DNA of 64,000 nucleotides from Triangularia verruculosa (lineage: Eukaryota; Ascomycota; Sordariomycetes; Sordariales; Podosporaceae), in assembly GCA_033296885.1 (NCBI GenBank), contig MU863969.1:1-64000 (forward strand), in the 5' to 3' direction. Below the pieces are notes generated by a model that was not told the origin of the DNA, did not search any database, and saw only the letters and a list, made by a program, of their open reading frames with translations. Of the stretch, positions 1-10,012 are shown piece after piece; the first letter of the stretch is position 1, and each line of letters begins with the position of its first letter. The position numbers and the translations under genes were made by a program.

Positions 1-660
1 TGATTGCCTGCCTCACTTCCATCGGTTGGCTCACAACGTGCAGGTCGGTAGCTGTTGACCCGAGCTGTGGCCTGTTGGTCGTTTGCCGTGTGACAGATGC
101 CACAGTCTTGGAAGATTTAACGTCTCTTGCGGTCCCTTCAGAAGAGCAAAGTTTCACCAATTCGTTTACCGTTGGCCTGGTCCATCTCTACCATAAATTC
201 ATCGGAAGGCACATTCATGTATGTCATTATTCCGCAAGCTTAGCACAAAATGCAGCTAATCGAAATATTCCCTTCAAGACAGCAGACAAGCGCGAATTCC
301 TTCCCAATACCATCAGATATACCAATGAAGGAATCTTTCGAGTCCTCAAACTTCTCTGCACTCTTGTGGCCTCCCTTCTACCAGTGCTCGGCATTTTTGT
401 GCTTAACAGAATCAAAACCATGGAGTCACGGATCGGTGCTGTTGCAGCATTTACCGCACTCTTTTCATTCTCACTCAGTCTACTTACTTCGGCACATGTC
501 AAGGATGTCTTTGCTGCCACTGCCGCGTAAGTCTAACCATCCCATCAATGATCCGATCCCGGATCCGCACTAACGACATCATCATGTTTGTCTTCATAGA
601 TTTGCTGCTGTTCTGGTGGTTTTCGTCGGGACAACGGACATTTCATCAAGTGCTGCGTAA
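1..660 (+). CDS. DUF6594 fungal membrane protein, 3' end only
   Basis: Two segments are visible: an open frame running in from the window edge to 526, then 600-660, with an intron at 527-599 (GTAAGT donor, CTAAC branch site, TAG acceptor). The clearly family-like part begins near 105 with DLTSLAV and an amphipathic stretch. It is followed by three hydrophobic segments (LLCTLVASLLPVLGIFVL, IGAVAAFTALFSFSLSLL, and after the splice AFAAVLVVFVGT). This helix layout, with the conserved FAATAAFAAVLVVFV-type end, is typical of the C-terminal membrane region of fungal DUF6594 proteins, whose function is unknown. The open frame continues to base 3 without a stop, but its upstream part does not look family-like, so another intron or an eroded 5' end is possible. 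The start is outside the window. Confidence 0.75.
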
Positions 661-1202
661 GACCAGCACCGGCATTGACACCCCAGAATGATCATGGAAT
701 AGTTGCGCCTTTAAGTATTTCACTTGAATTAATCCTTAAAGAAGACGTATCCTAGACCTTACGGATTCTTGTTGACTGACACGCTCGGGAAGAAAATGGG
801 AGACTGCTACATGTAAGATACAGGCATTGACAGATAGTTAGGATAATAAAATAGAGCTCGTCGATCGGCCTCTCAACGGGGATGTAAAATTTATTAATTA
901 TCTTCTATATCGGGTTACCTCTCTTCTAAGATCGCTGGCCAGTCTTTGTTTTTTTGAGCGCGATGTGACTGGCAACCCCTGAACCCCTGGACCCACCTCC
1001 AGGCAGCCCAGGCAGCCAAGGCAACCATGTCTTGGCATTTCACTTTCAACCTCCAAACAGCAACAGAGATGCTTCTGGCTTTGATAAGAAAAATGTAGAT
1101 AAAAAGGGCGAAGATACGCCGTAATACTTTTTAAAATGTATACCCTCAAAGTCACCCATCAAACCTTCAAGTTCACCAACCGTCTTCACCCCCCAAAACA
1201 CC
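661..1202. other. Intergenic, no gene seen
   Basis: About 540 bp between the DUF6594 gene end and the next start codon. AT-rich at 700-900. A short GGCAGCC-type tandem lies near 1000-1020. No conserved coding signal or RNA gene was recognised. Confidence 0.5.
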
Positions 1203-1961
1203 ATGTGTCACCATAACCCCCACTGCTACTACTGGCCCGGCCACGCCCACTGGATCAAGAAAAGACCAGCAAAACCAAAAAGATCAAGACAAAGCACCCG
1301 GGCCTACCGCACCAAGCTCCAAGACGCCCTCCTCCGCTCCTCCACCACAAACACCCTCCTCAAACGAGCCAACGACGTCATACCCAGCTCCCTCCTCCAC
1401 CTCGACCCCTCAGACAAACTATCCAACCACCCCTCCCTCATCCGCGACATCGTCGCCCGATCCCTCTACCACGACTACCACGCCGGCAAGCCAAAAGACG
1501 TCGCCAAAGACCAGCCCATCTGGCAGGCCCTCTTATCCATCCTCGAGTCTGAACTCCCCAAAGACGACGCTCCAGAAGCGATTTGGTCAACCGAGGAGAA
1601 CTTTGCGTTCCAAAAGCCAGGCCAGCTTGTCTCTGGCCAGGAGAATGTCATTACAGATCCGATATGGAAACGTTTCCCGGATGTCGCCAGCACGAGGAAG
1701 TTGCTTGCTGATGCCTTCATCTCTCATGCTGTTTCGACAAAAGCGGTAGATGCCATGGAGGTGCTAGCAAAGTACGACGCCGACTTTGAGTACGCCCCTG
1801 ACGGGCAGGGTTATCGTTCAGCGCTGGATTATCCGTATTTTGAGAGCCCGCTGACAGAGCGGTTGCGCCGCGAGAGAGGGATTTCGCATAAACTTGGGCC
1901 GGAGGCCAAGTTCAGGGTTGCGTTTGGGTTCGCGCCGACGTTGGAGGATTTGAAGCTGTAG
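1203..1961 (+). CDS. Uncharacterised 252-aa protein, single exon
   Basis: An intronless frame of 252 codons begins MCHHNPHCYYWPGH and ends with LEDLKL. The first 25 residues carry a His/Cys/Tyr-rich patch (CHHNPHCYYW) and then a basic KKRPAKPKRSR stretch that could act as a nuclear signal. The rest is soluble, mixed alpha-helical sequence without membrane segments. Coding bias is strong. The 5' third uses C-ending codons heavily (CTC, TCC, ACC), while the last 120 bp switch to G-rich wobble positions, a polarity also seen in other genes here. I do not recognise a family. That it is a real gene rests on length, codon bias and the A-rich context before the ATG. Confidence 0.7.
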   Translation: MCHHNPHCYYWPGHAHWIKKRPAKPKRSRQSTRAYRTKLQDALLRSSTTNTLLKRANDVIPSSLLHLDPSDKLSNHPSLIRDIVARSLYHDYHAGKPKDVAKDQPIWQALLSILESELPKDDAPEAIWSTEENFAFQKPGQLVSGQENVITDPIWKRFPDVASTRKLLADAFISHAVSTKAVDAMEVLAKYDADFEYAPDGQGYRSALDYPYFESPLTERLRRERGISHKLGPEAKFRVAFGFAPTLEDLKL

Positions 1962-3036
1962 GAATAGATTCGGAATTGTGGTGGCGATTGATACACGCTT
2001 TCGTTTGTCCGTTTGAAAGTCTGGTGCCTAAGCTTGTGTGGGGGCCCTGTTATAGCGTTCTGAACTGGATCGAGCGCGAAACAGCCTGGGGATGCCATTG
2101 AGCAGAAACTCTTGCTCAACTTTGTCAGTAAATCAAAAGTCAGGGATGTTCGTTTTCAACAATGACTCGCATAAATTCTTGCCTTCGTCTTCACCAGACA
2201 GTAATGTGATGAACCAGCGACGAGCTGCTGATGTAGCCCTTGTGTGGTCGTTTCGATGGAAAAGAGGAGAGAGAGCAATGGTGGGTGGTAGCAGGAGGAG
2301 GATATAAGTGAGATAAGAAGATCTGTTTAACAGCTGGAGCAGCTGTCACTCACCTTCCCAAGTTGACGTTGATGCCTGATCGGGTCCCACGGATATATTC
2401 AAGGACGTGGTCTTCAGATTAAAATCATGTTAATATGCATGTCATGACTTTCATAGATCTAGGAAACACGCAAATAGCCATCGAATTATGTGACTCTTCT
2501 CACATTCGGCCCATGCTTCACGGACAAAACAGTATGGCTGTAATATATGGCTGCCCTAATATATTTTCCTCGGGGCTAACACACCGTCCAACTCTCTGGG
2601 TACATCATTCGTCCACTTCAAAAAAGATGCCCTCAATTAAAAGGTCAATCGTTGGGACTGGTTCCAGATGTTTGGAGAACGGTGCAGCATATGGTCTAAT
2701 GCCCTCTCCGTTCCACAGACTTCTAGAACCAATCCCAACGATTGACCTCTCATCGAGAGCACCGGCACCAAGCTCTCAAGGTTCCGAGTCCATCTCCGGA
2801 TTGTCGAGGTAGCATCATTATGAATTATTGTAAGAAGGTTTACACGTCGTCTGTGTGGGTTTTCGTGTTTTTCGTGTGAGCGTGGGTATAGATCTCATGT
2901 ATAAAGAGTATCTCTTCGCTGATGGCAAGTATGTCCAACGCCAAAATGCGTGGTAGAAAGGCTTGAAGAATGATAATAGAGGTGATAATTCGAGTTCAAG
3001 GTGAAAATAAGACGCTGTAGATTCAGCAATAGATGA
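1962..3036. other. Intergenic stretch carrying a hairpin-forming inverted repeat
   Basis: About 1.1 kb between convergent genes. Short open frames here show no family resemblance. The notable content is the inverted repeat at 2625-2765, listed separately. Confidence 0.5.
2625..2765. repeat. Long near-perfect inverted repeat (hairpin)
   Basis: The core arms are 2643-2682 and 2708-2747, each exactly 40 nt, separated by a 25-nt loop. Reverse-complementing the right arm gives 34 of 40 identities to the left arm, including an uninterrupted outer run of 15 (GGTCAATCGTTGGGA). Weaker complementarity, mostly transition differences, extends outward to about 2625 and 2765. In a minus-strand transcript three of the six core differences become G-U pairs, so that strand folds better. 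It could be a microRNA-like precursor, a tiny MITE relic or a structured 3'-UTR element. It lies about 290 bp from the 3' end of the gene at 3037-4104. Confidence 0.8.
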
Positions 3037-4104
3037 TTATTGTAGGATGGCAAAGCACCAGTCCGTTGTGGCCGCATGACCAGCCTTGAGGTCCGTCTTC
3101 ATATAGCAACGGTGGCCCTCTTTGCCTGTGTCACCGGGAAGAAAACCCCACCCAACAGCTGTGCATTGATCAAAAGAAGCGCAGCTGTTCATGCAATCCG
3201 CCATGGAGGTTGTGTACATATGTGATAGGTCGCGGGAGGAAGTGCTACCGTGGTAGTCAATCCCGCATAGACGAAGAAAGCGTTTGTGAGACCCTGGTAC
3301 TTGGTACATGGTGTTGTTTGCCGCAGGACAGTCAGAATGGGGATTTGGTGGTCGGTAGGGAACAGTGATCGTAGATGAAGAAATCGTTGAAGGAGTGCCT
3401 GAAAACAACGACGACGTTGCAGAGCTGTCAATGTCGAGTGTCGCCGATGGAGTTGGTGGTGGACTCGTGCCTATCACTGAGACTGGCGGGGTGGTGGAAG
3501 ACTCGGACTGTTCCTGAGCTTCTGCGGATGACTTTCGACCCATTGACACCCCAAGACCGACACCCACTCCCACAGCAACGCCAATAATGATCACAATGGC
3601 AACTCCGACAATGATCCATAAAAGTTTCCTCTTGGCAGCCGGTGACATTTCTTCGTCGTCGCTCCAGTTGCTTCTCTGAGGCTGAAGATGAAGCTGTCTT
3701 TCACTTTCGGGAATTCCTCCTGCACTAGATGCTGGAGCTATCCTGCCGCTGGCTGCATCGTTGCCGTAACCCTTCTCGTCTGGCCTATAAGGCGGTGGAG
3801 TAGGCTCGCGGTAAAAGGTATACTGGGCTAGGTTTGCTGTGTTGGCCGTGTTTGCGATGCTGTCCCGATCCCGGTTCCGGGCTGGAGCAATGCTCTCGTT
3901 CTCATCCCAGAACACGGCAGGCCCTGGCGGCGGCGAAGGCTCGTCATCTTGCAGCCGTCTCGGGTTGTGCTGATAGATGACAGACTCTGGTCCTTCTTCC
4001 GCAAACCGTACTCGGTGATTATTGTGGTCGTCGTTGTTGGCGTTGGCGTTGGCGATGCGGTCAGGGTGGGACGGGAATCCCTGGCGCGCTGAGGGCTCCG
4101 TCAT
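3037..4104 (-). CDS. Single-pass membrane protein with PAN/apple-like ectodomain
   Basis: Intronless, 355 aa. Residues 1-160 are hydrophilic, Asn/Pro/Asp-rich and probably cytosolic. Residues 161-187 form one strong transmembrane helix (LLWIIVGVAIVIIIGVAVG) preceded by KRK, which suggests a type II or signal-anchor topology with the C terminus outside. A Ser/Thr/Pro-rich stalk follows (about 195-250), then a roughly 100-residue Cys-containing module (DCPA, LCGIDY, DCMNSCASFDQCTAVGW, HRCYMK, DWCFA). Its spacing resembles PAN/apple domains, which bind protein or carbohydrate at the cell surface. Many fungi encode several such proteins and their roles are mostly unknown. The architecture is visible in the sequence; the PAN assignment is by pattern. 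Confidence 0.85.
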   Translation of the reverse strand: MTEPSARQGFPSHPDRIANANANNDDHNNHRVRFAEEGPESVIYQHNPRRLQDDEPSPPPGPAVFWDENESIAPARNRDRDSIANTANTANLAQYTFYREPTPPPYRPDEKGYGNDAASGRIAPASSAGGIPESERQLHLQPQRSNWSDDEEMSPAAKRKLLWIIVGVAIVIIIGVAVGVGVGLGVSMGRKSSAEAQEQSESSTTPPVSVIGTSPPPTPSATLDIDSSATSSLFSGTPSTISSSTITVPYRPPNPHSDCPAANNTMYQVPGSHKRFLRLCGIDYHGSTSSRDLSHMYTTSMADCMNSCASFDQCTAVGWGFLPGDTGKEGHRCYMKTDLKAGHAATTDWCFAILQ

Positions 4105-5075
4105 GATTTGGCTATACCCGCGGGTCCATTTCGCTCAATTGGTGTCGTTGTCAGTCTCTCAATGCCGTCACTCAACCGGCGGCCGGCTTCGCGATGCTGG
4201 ATGTTTGTCACTTGAAGGCGCCGGAGCGCGTGGGCTGGAGAGCAAGAGCGAGAAAAAGGAGAGAAAGAGAGAAAGAGAATCGCTTCTCGTCATGCAGCAA
4301 TTGCAACGCCAAGGTAAGCAGAATGAACCCGAACCCATGTCATCGCAATTTCGCGAAGATTGGATCGTGAGTGCTGCGCTTTGACCTTGCAACTCTGCGG
4401 GCCCTGTGGCTGTCACTGTGGGGGAGCTGGAGCAGCAGCAACACAGTTGCTGAGCGAGCAGCGCGGGAGGACTTATCTAATGGTACAAGAGGGCGAGTCT
4501 TTGGGACTCCATATACACTTGCAGACACTCTCCGTGGTCCTGCATGCTGGGCGCGGCGTTTTGCGGCGCAAAAGAGGCGATAACGTCACAGGTTAATGGA
4601 CGTTTCCACATCGCGCATTTACCCCCCTGCTGTGGCGGCCCACTTTTCCATCCAAGTCGATAGCCGAGACCTGATTCGTCAACCCTGGTCGATTCCCAAG
4701 ACTTTGACAGTTGCGCCGCTGGCCAAAGATATCAGCCTCTCGTGTCGCATAGGTTGAACAGATATACCGACAAGGCGGTGCTGAGAATTGTTTTTTTTTC
4801 GGTTCTCAAGATCTGATGTCGTTTGCTAGAATCCTTGGTAAAGCTACGGCTAGATCATGAGCTCTGAACCCGGGATACGGACTGAATCTCAGATCAAAGA
4901 CCACAAACCTCGAAGACCACGCAGCTCGAGCATTGGACTGACCTTGATGAGAGGTTGGATAAGACACCTAACCGAGAAAAGACGAAGCTTGATCAAGGCA
5001 GACCCTTCACCCGACACCAAATAACAAAGCTATCGGGTCTCTCCAAACCTTCATTACTCTTATAGCCGTGTTTTA
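4105..5075. other. Intergenic, promoter of the PAN-like gene
   Basis: About 970 bp. Purine-rich GAAAGAGAG runs occur near 4240-4280 (pyrimidine-rich on the transcribed minus strand, as in many fungal promoters), and a T10 run lies near 4790. No further gene or RNA recognised. Confidence 0.5.
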
Positions 5076-5982
5076 TTACTTGAACGACTCAACTTTCGTG
5101 TTGGTCTCATTGTTCTCTTCATGATTCCCGTCCTCGTGCTTTTCATCTCCCGCAATAGAAGTTGATCCAGAGGCGTTTTGGGCCAACTGCCCATCTTCTC
5201 TCAAATATATACTCGTGCTTGAAAAGATGTAATCGAGGTCTGGAAAGGTGAGTTTGTGGTAATTGCCCTCCAGTTTGAAAAAGCGATGAAGTGGTCCAGA
5301 TCTCTCCTTGGTGTTATCGACTACCCGTAGCCATTCATCCAAACCAGTGCCGATAAAGATGGCTGGCAGTGTATTTCTCATTGCCAGGTTGCAGATTTCG
5401 AGTTCAAGGTGAATAGCAAAGAGCAGTGTGTTATTGTCGACAAGACCGAACCCACCGGGGCTATCGACGGCTTCAAGACCGAGCGTGGTGCAGAATTCCT
5501 TGTCGGTTTGAGTGAACCGAGGTTCTTGAATAAAGCACTTGATTTCTTGTTTCGTTTCGGTTCCTACTCACCGATTAGCATTTACCAGTGGAGTGGTCAG
5601 TGGTCCATGACCCACGAATCTTGTCAATAATCGCGCAAAACGCAGCCGTTTGCATGTGAGCTGTCCTCCTCGCCTGAGAACTGCCATCGGCTGGATCATA
5701 TGGCCCTGTCCCCAGGCACACTGCCCTGGTGACGCATGGTATGTGATGTGAAGATCGAGCAGAGTCAAGAAGTTTCTGTAGTTGGTCCCAGCATGAAGAC
5801 TCCTTGAACTTCTTGCTCACATTATCGTGATACTTTGAGATATCATCGATAGAATATTCTGGTTTTGGATTTGGCTGAAGACTGTCTGAGGGAACATTCT
5901 CGTCAGCTAGTGATTTGGATACATTTCGAAGCTTCCTCCCCTTTCGCTTGACCTGACTCCATTCCCCGCCCGAGTCCGTCAT
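5076..5982 (-). CDS. SRR1-domain protein
   Basis: Two exons, 5616-5982 and 5076-5563, with a 52-nt intron at 5564-5615 (GTGGGT donor, CTAAT branch site, TAG acceptor). They join to a 284-aa frame. The N terminus (SGGEWSQVKRKGRKLR) is basic. The SRR1-like core shows VCLGTGPYDPADGSSQARR, then after the intron FIQEPRFTQTDKEF, LGLEAVDSPGGFGLVDNNTLLFAIHLELE and AIFIGTGLDEW. This matches the family order of a glycine-rich nucleotide-binding-like loop, an ExxF segment and a valine-aspartate strand. The C-terminal 50 residues are acidic and disordered. SRR1 was defined in plant light and clock signalling and its yeast relatives are linked to haem control; the fungal role is not known. The frame closes exactly across the splice. 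Confidence 0.88.
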
Positions 5983-7860
5983 AATTGCTGAACAGAGCTA
6001 AATTTTCGCAAGGTGAGATTGCGGAGTTGAGATCCTGGAGCAAAGAAAATGGATTGGGAATACGCAAAAGTGTAGGTTTGGTGGTCGCCTTCCTCTGCCT
6101 CACAACGCTTGCCGTGGAATGGTTTGGCGCGATAAGAGATGCGATAGGCAGAAATATACTCACCGCCTTCCACATTAGTTGTGCTTGGCTTTTGCTGAAA
6201 AAGCAAGGGTTGACCACGATCGATCCTGGTCAAGCATCAAGACTCAATGTTATTCTTCAACGAGGTCGACCCAAGCCGTTGTTGTTCCTTATTTGATACC
6301 GCTATTTCTTCCCATTTTAGCCTTGTTCCCATGTCAACTTTATGACATCGTGACCATCACTTGCCGAGCTCGGGTTACAGCAGTCAGCTTACTTCATATG
6401 AGCTGCAGAAGCGTTCCAGACACCAAACTGTTGACGCGGCCGCTATTTTGGCCACCTTCTCCCACGATGCAAGTCATTCCGTCGAAGCTTCCGGCTCTGA
6501 AGAACGTCAAGGCCCACAAGTGCACGCAGGAGGTTCGTCTATAGGGCTGCCTCGCAATCAATCAGCTTCCGCCAAAGATGACCATGATTGCCCGATCGAC
6601 AGTGGCTGTGCCTTGGGAGAATCTGAATGGCAGTTCCAAGGAATGCATTTCAGTCAGAAATAGCTCTTTGCAGAGTTGCACTGCAGCGAAAGCCCACACC
6701 ACCTCACCTCTCACGGAACAATAAATCGGGGGAGGGTTTTTTACTGAAGAAAGAAAAACCGAGGGTTGACAGATCGCCCCCAAGCTGTTCGCACGCCTGT
6801 TCTTGATTGGTTCCCAAGCTTATAACTGGGCGCTTAGCTGTTGGAGGAGAGACGGCACACGGTGGAGATGGCTCTGTGATGAGCATGATGTGACTGGAAT
6901 CCTGCCAAGCACCACCACCAACCACTGTGCAACTCGCTGGTGAGCACCAGAAAGTCCCGCTGCCCTTTCGTGGCCGACTTTTCATCAGGACTCCGCGATA
7001 CCGCTCCAGTCCGGCGATGCAGGCCCGGATGCCATTCCAGATTGGCGTCTGGCAGTCGAAGACGTGGCGTTACCATGGCGATCACTGGTCTAGATCCAGG
7101 ACTCCGTAATCTGCAAACAACCCTCAATCTGGACGTTGGTGTTGAAGGTGATAGCATGCAATTCGAGCATGAAGGCTTGACGATATTGGCCTGCTCTCGC
7201 CCCAGGTTAGCGACTTGCCCGCAGCCGAGCGGCCAAGTTCGCCCGCCCATTGGCCGCACACTCCCTTCGTGACAGGGGGTCGGCAGGGTCGGCATGCACA
7301 GCTCGCACCCCTTCAGTCTCTCTCGTGCTCTCTGAGTGGTCGGAAAGCTCAAGTGCATGCTGCTGCCAAAAAGCCGCCCAGATTGCTGTGCCCGTTGGTG
7401 CTTCGTGCTTCGGCATGCCAAGGTCGGGTCACGGCGGCGGACTGGGACCCGGGGGTGACAGGGACCATTGGCGGCTGGAGAGGAGAGGGGAATGGCTGCA
7501 TATAGGACCGATGGGTCAACCACCACTAGATATTACCCTCCCGTCTGCCCAGCACGACCTGTTCTTCTGGCCTTTTCCCTGCTTCTCAGTTCTGCAGGTG
7601 TCTTTCTTATACCGGATTAACAACTCTCGATTCCAGTACATACGTTGCGCTGAACAACACTGGGACTATCACGACGGGGTCAGTGACACAGATTCTGATC
7701 GACAAGGGCTGGTGGTCTACAAGAAGGAATTGAGACATTCGACTGAGAGGTTTTCCTGGGGAAAAAAGAAGAGAGAAGGCCCTCGCGAGGCTCTGAGTAC
7801 GCGAATTTGCCGAATATCTTTTTCACATTCATCGTACACCCGACGATACACACCGACAAA
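5983..7860. other. Long intergenic region, no supported gene
   Basis: About 1.9 kb between the divergent SRR1 and BIM1-like genes. Overlapping open frames near 6834-7891 arise from GC-rich sequence and show no family features or convincing splice sites. A homopurine tract (GAAAGAAAAA) lies near 6745. I see no tRNA or repeat. Confidence 0.5.
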
Positions 7861-8736
7861 ATGCTCACATCAACGTTCCTCACGGCCCTGACGACAGCCG
7901 CTGTCACCTCCGCTCACATTGTTATCACATACCCAGGATGGAGAGGAAACAACTTGATCACAAACTCAACGTTCCCATACGGCATGCAATGGATGTATCC
8001 ATGTAAGCTCTTTCCAATATCGCCAACTTCCATTACCCCTCCTCTCGTTACACAACCCAAGACATCAGTTACTGACAATTTCCCTCAAGGTGGTGGTATG
8101 GAAGTGACAACGAACCGAACTTACTGGTCAACAAAAGGCGGTGCTATCGCCTTTCAACCCGGCTGGTTCCAAGGCCACGCAACAGCGATGATCTACGTGA
8201 ACATGGGCTTCGGCACTGAAGGTACTGAGGACGGTCCCCCGGGTGGACCTCCCAATATGTCCTTCCCCATGGTTCCCCCATTCCAAATCCTCGGTCCATC
8301 GAAGAACCCGTACCCAGGAACCGTCTGCCTCCCGCAAGTTCCCCTGCCAGTGAACGCGACGGTCAAGGCTGGCGACAATGCGACGATTCAGATTGTGGAA
8401 TTGGCCGTGCACGGCGCTGCCCTCTACTCGGTATGTATCATCCATCGCGTTAAACAGCCATCTCCAGCACACTAGCTAACCCAGTTGCAATAGTGCGTCG
8501 ACATCACCTTTGTCGAGCCGGGCGACGAGAGACTGGGCGAGGTCAACGAAACCAACTGCTTCAACAGCACCGATATCGGCGTTGCGGATGTGTACACTCT
8601 CACTCTTCGTGCTTCCGGGCAAGGAGCCGTCAACCTTACGAGCGATGCGACACGATCCTTGACCATCAGCGGCTCTACTCTTGCGTGGCTCGGCTATGTC
8701 CCACTAGCTCTCGGTGGCCTGTGGGCGCTGCTTTGA
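7861..8736 (+). CDS. BIM1-like (X325, LPMO-like) copper protein, secreted, probably GPI-anchored
   Basis: Three exons, 7861-8002, 8090-8430 and 8494-8736, give 241 aa with all frames consistent. A signal peptide (MLTSTFLTALTTAAVTSA) precedes His19, so the mature chain begins with His (HIVITYPGWRGNNL). An N-terminal His is the hallmark copper ligand of the LPMO-like fold. The BIM1/X325 signature continues with YGMQWMYPCGGM (split by intron 1), an FGTEGTEDGPPGGPPNMSF loop and a Cys-bearing CVDITFVEP strand. Several N-glycosylation sequons are present. The C terminus is hydrophobic after small residues (STLAWLGYVPLALGGLWALL), as in a GPI-anchor signal. Characterised relatives (Cryptococcus Bim1, Laetisaria LaX325) bind copper but do not cleave polysaccharide. 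A role in copper acquisition at the cell surface is inferred from the family. Confidence 0.93.
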
Positions 8737-10012
8737 TGAGATGACCGCAACGACTTTGGGTGTTAAACCCGCTACTGCGAGAAGGTAGCTTGGCTGCGAC
8801 CGCGGTCAGTTTTGATGTTCCTGTGCGGCAATTGTATATTTTGATGGAGGTGGGAGAGGTGGAAATCGTTGGCATTATGGGCGGCGTTCAGGGTGAAGGA
8901 AATATATCTTGGTGGTGCTATATCTGGCCGTTTTCGTTAACAGGACGCACCTTTTGCTTTTGGGGCCTTTCTTTTCTTGCTGTGTAATATTTCACTACTT
9001 ATTTTGTTTTTACCAAGGACATCCAGGAGGGGGGGAAAGAGAACTCGTCGCTCAGAGTGAGCAGACAGAGTACAAGTGAGGCTGTTTCTAAAGCCTTGGT
9101 TAGAAATTGCCACACAGGACAATACGAAAATAAAAGAAATTCTCAACAAAATCACCTGCACTATTTCCAACCTTCAAATCTCCAAGCTTCTAATGTGTTA
9201 ACCAACCCTTCCAAAACTTGTTGATACCTTACCCCAAGCCTGATCAAGATGCCAGCCAACTCCTTCCACGTAAAATTCACCTCTCCCCCTTCATCAGCCG
9301 CCCAACTACCAAGACAAGCTTTTTCGGCACTCAATATCCCGGGTGTGTGCATGGCGTGTTCAGGAACAGGCCGGCGGCTCAAGTCACGTTGTCACCGTTG
9401 CGGCGGGCGCCAGCAGATACCCATCTCACACCACACACCTCACACCAGCCCAAGCCAGTCAGCGACAGCTGCAACAGATATCTGACAGTGATTACGGGAA
9501 GGACCCGGTGGCTCCAGGGACCATACAATCACGCCTCGCGAGATGCGAAAGCATTCTTTACCCCCTGAACTCATGAGACAAGTGTTGCCAGGCCTAGAAA
9601 ACACCACCAAGATATCAGCTCTGACAACGTGTGGTGTCAAGGCCCGCCTTGTTGTGATATAGGCTTGTCATATTATAGGTTCTCCGGGCAAAGTACTCAC
9701 TAAGCAGAAATAGATTTGAACACATCAGGACAGTACCTCTCCCGCAGCATTTACAGCGAGGATGGGCGCTGTCATCGGTAGTAGTTACACGGAAAACGTG
9801 TTTAACATCCATCCCCTTTCAGTTCCAGTTCATTATCACGATATTGTTGGGTCCCCTTGAAGAAATGGGTGTAACGCTCTCTGTTGATTGCTCTGCCTAA
9901 CTGCCAATTCCTGTTATCGCGTTGAGCCACGGCTGTACTAGCTAATAGCCAGAGGTAGCTGGGTAACCTCATATATACAATGCAACTCTAAACACTTCTA
10001 ACCCCACCCCCA
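8737..10012. other. Intergenic, no gene seen
   Basis: About 1.3 kb between the BIM1-like gene and the 3' end of the DOA1 gene. The short frames are not convincing. A G-run (AGGAGGGGGGGAAAG) lies near 9030. Confidence 0.5.

Noticed and set aside
5985..6296. 103-codon plus-strand frame with a hydrophobic centre
   Set aside because: Begins from a non-ATG codon, lacks splice partners and sits in the divergent promoter of the SRR1 gene.
6834..7891. Two overlapping long frames (minus 230 codons, plus 213 codons) upstream of the BIM1-like gene
   Set aside because: No family motifs or plausible splice structure; Arg/Pro/Ser-rich composition typical of GC-rich non-coding sequence. The plus frame also runs into the real gene in the wrong frame.
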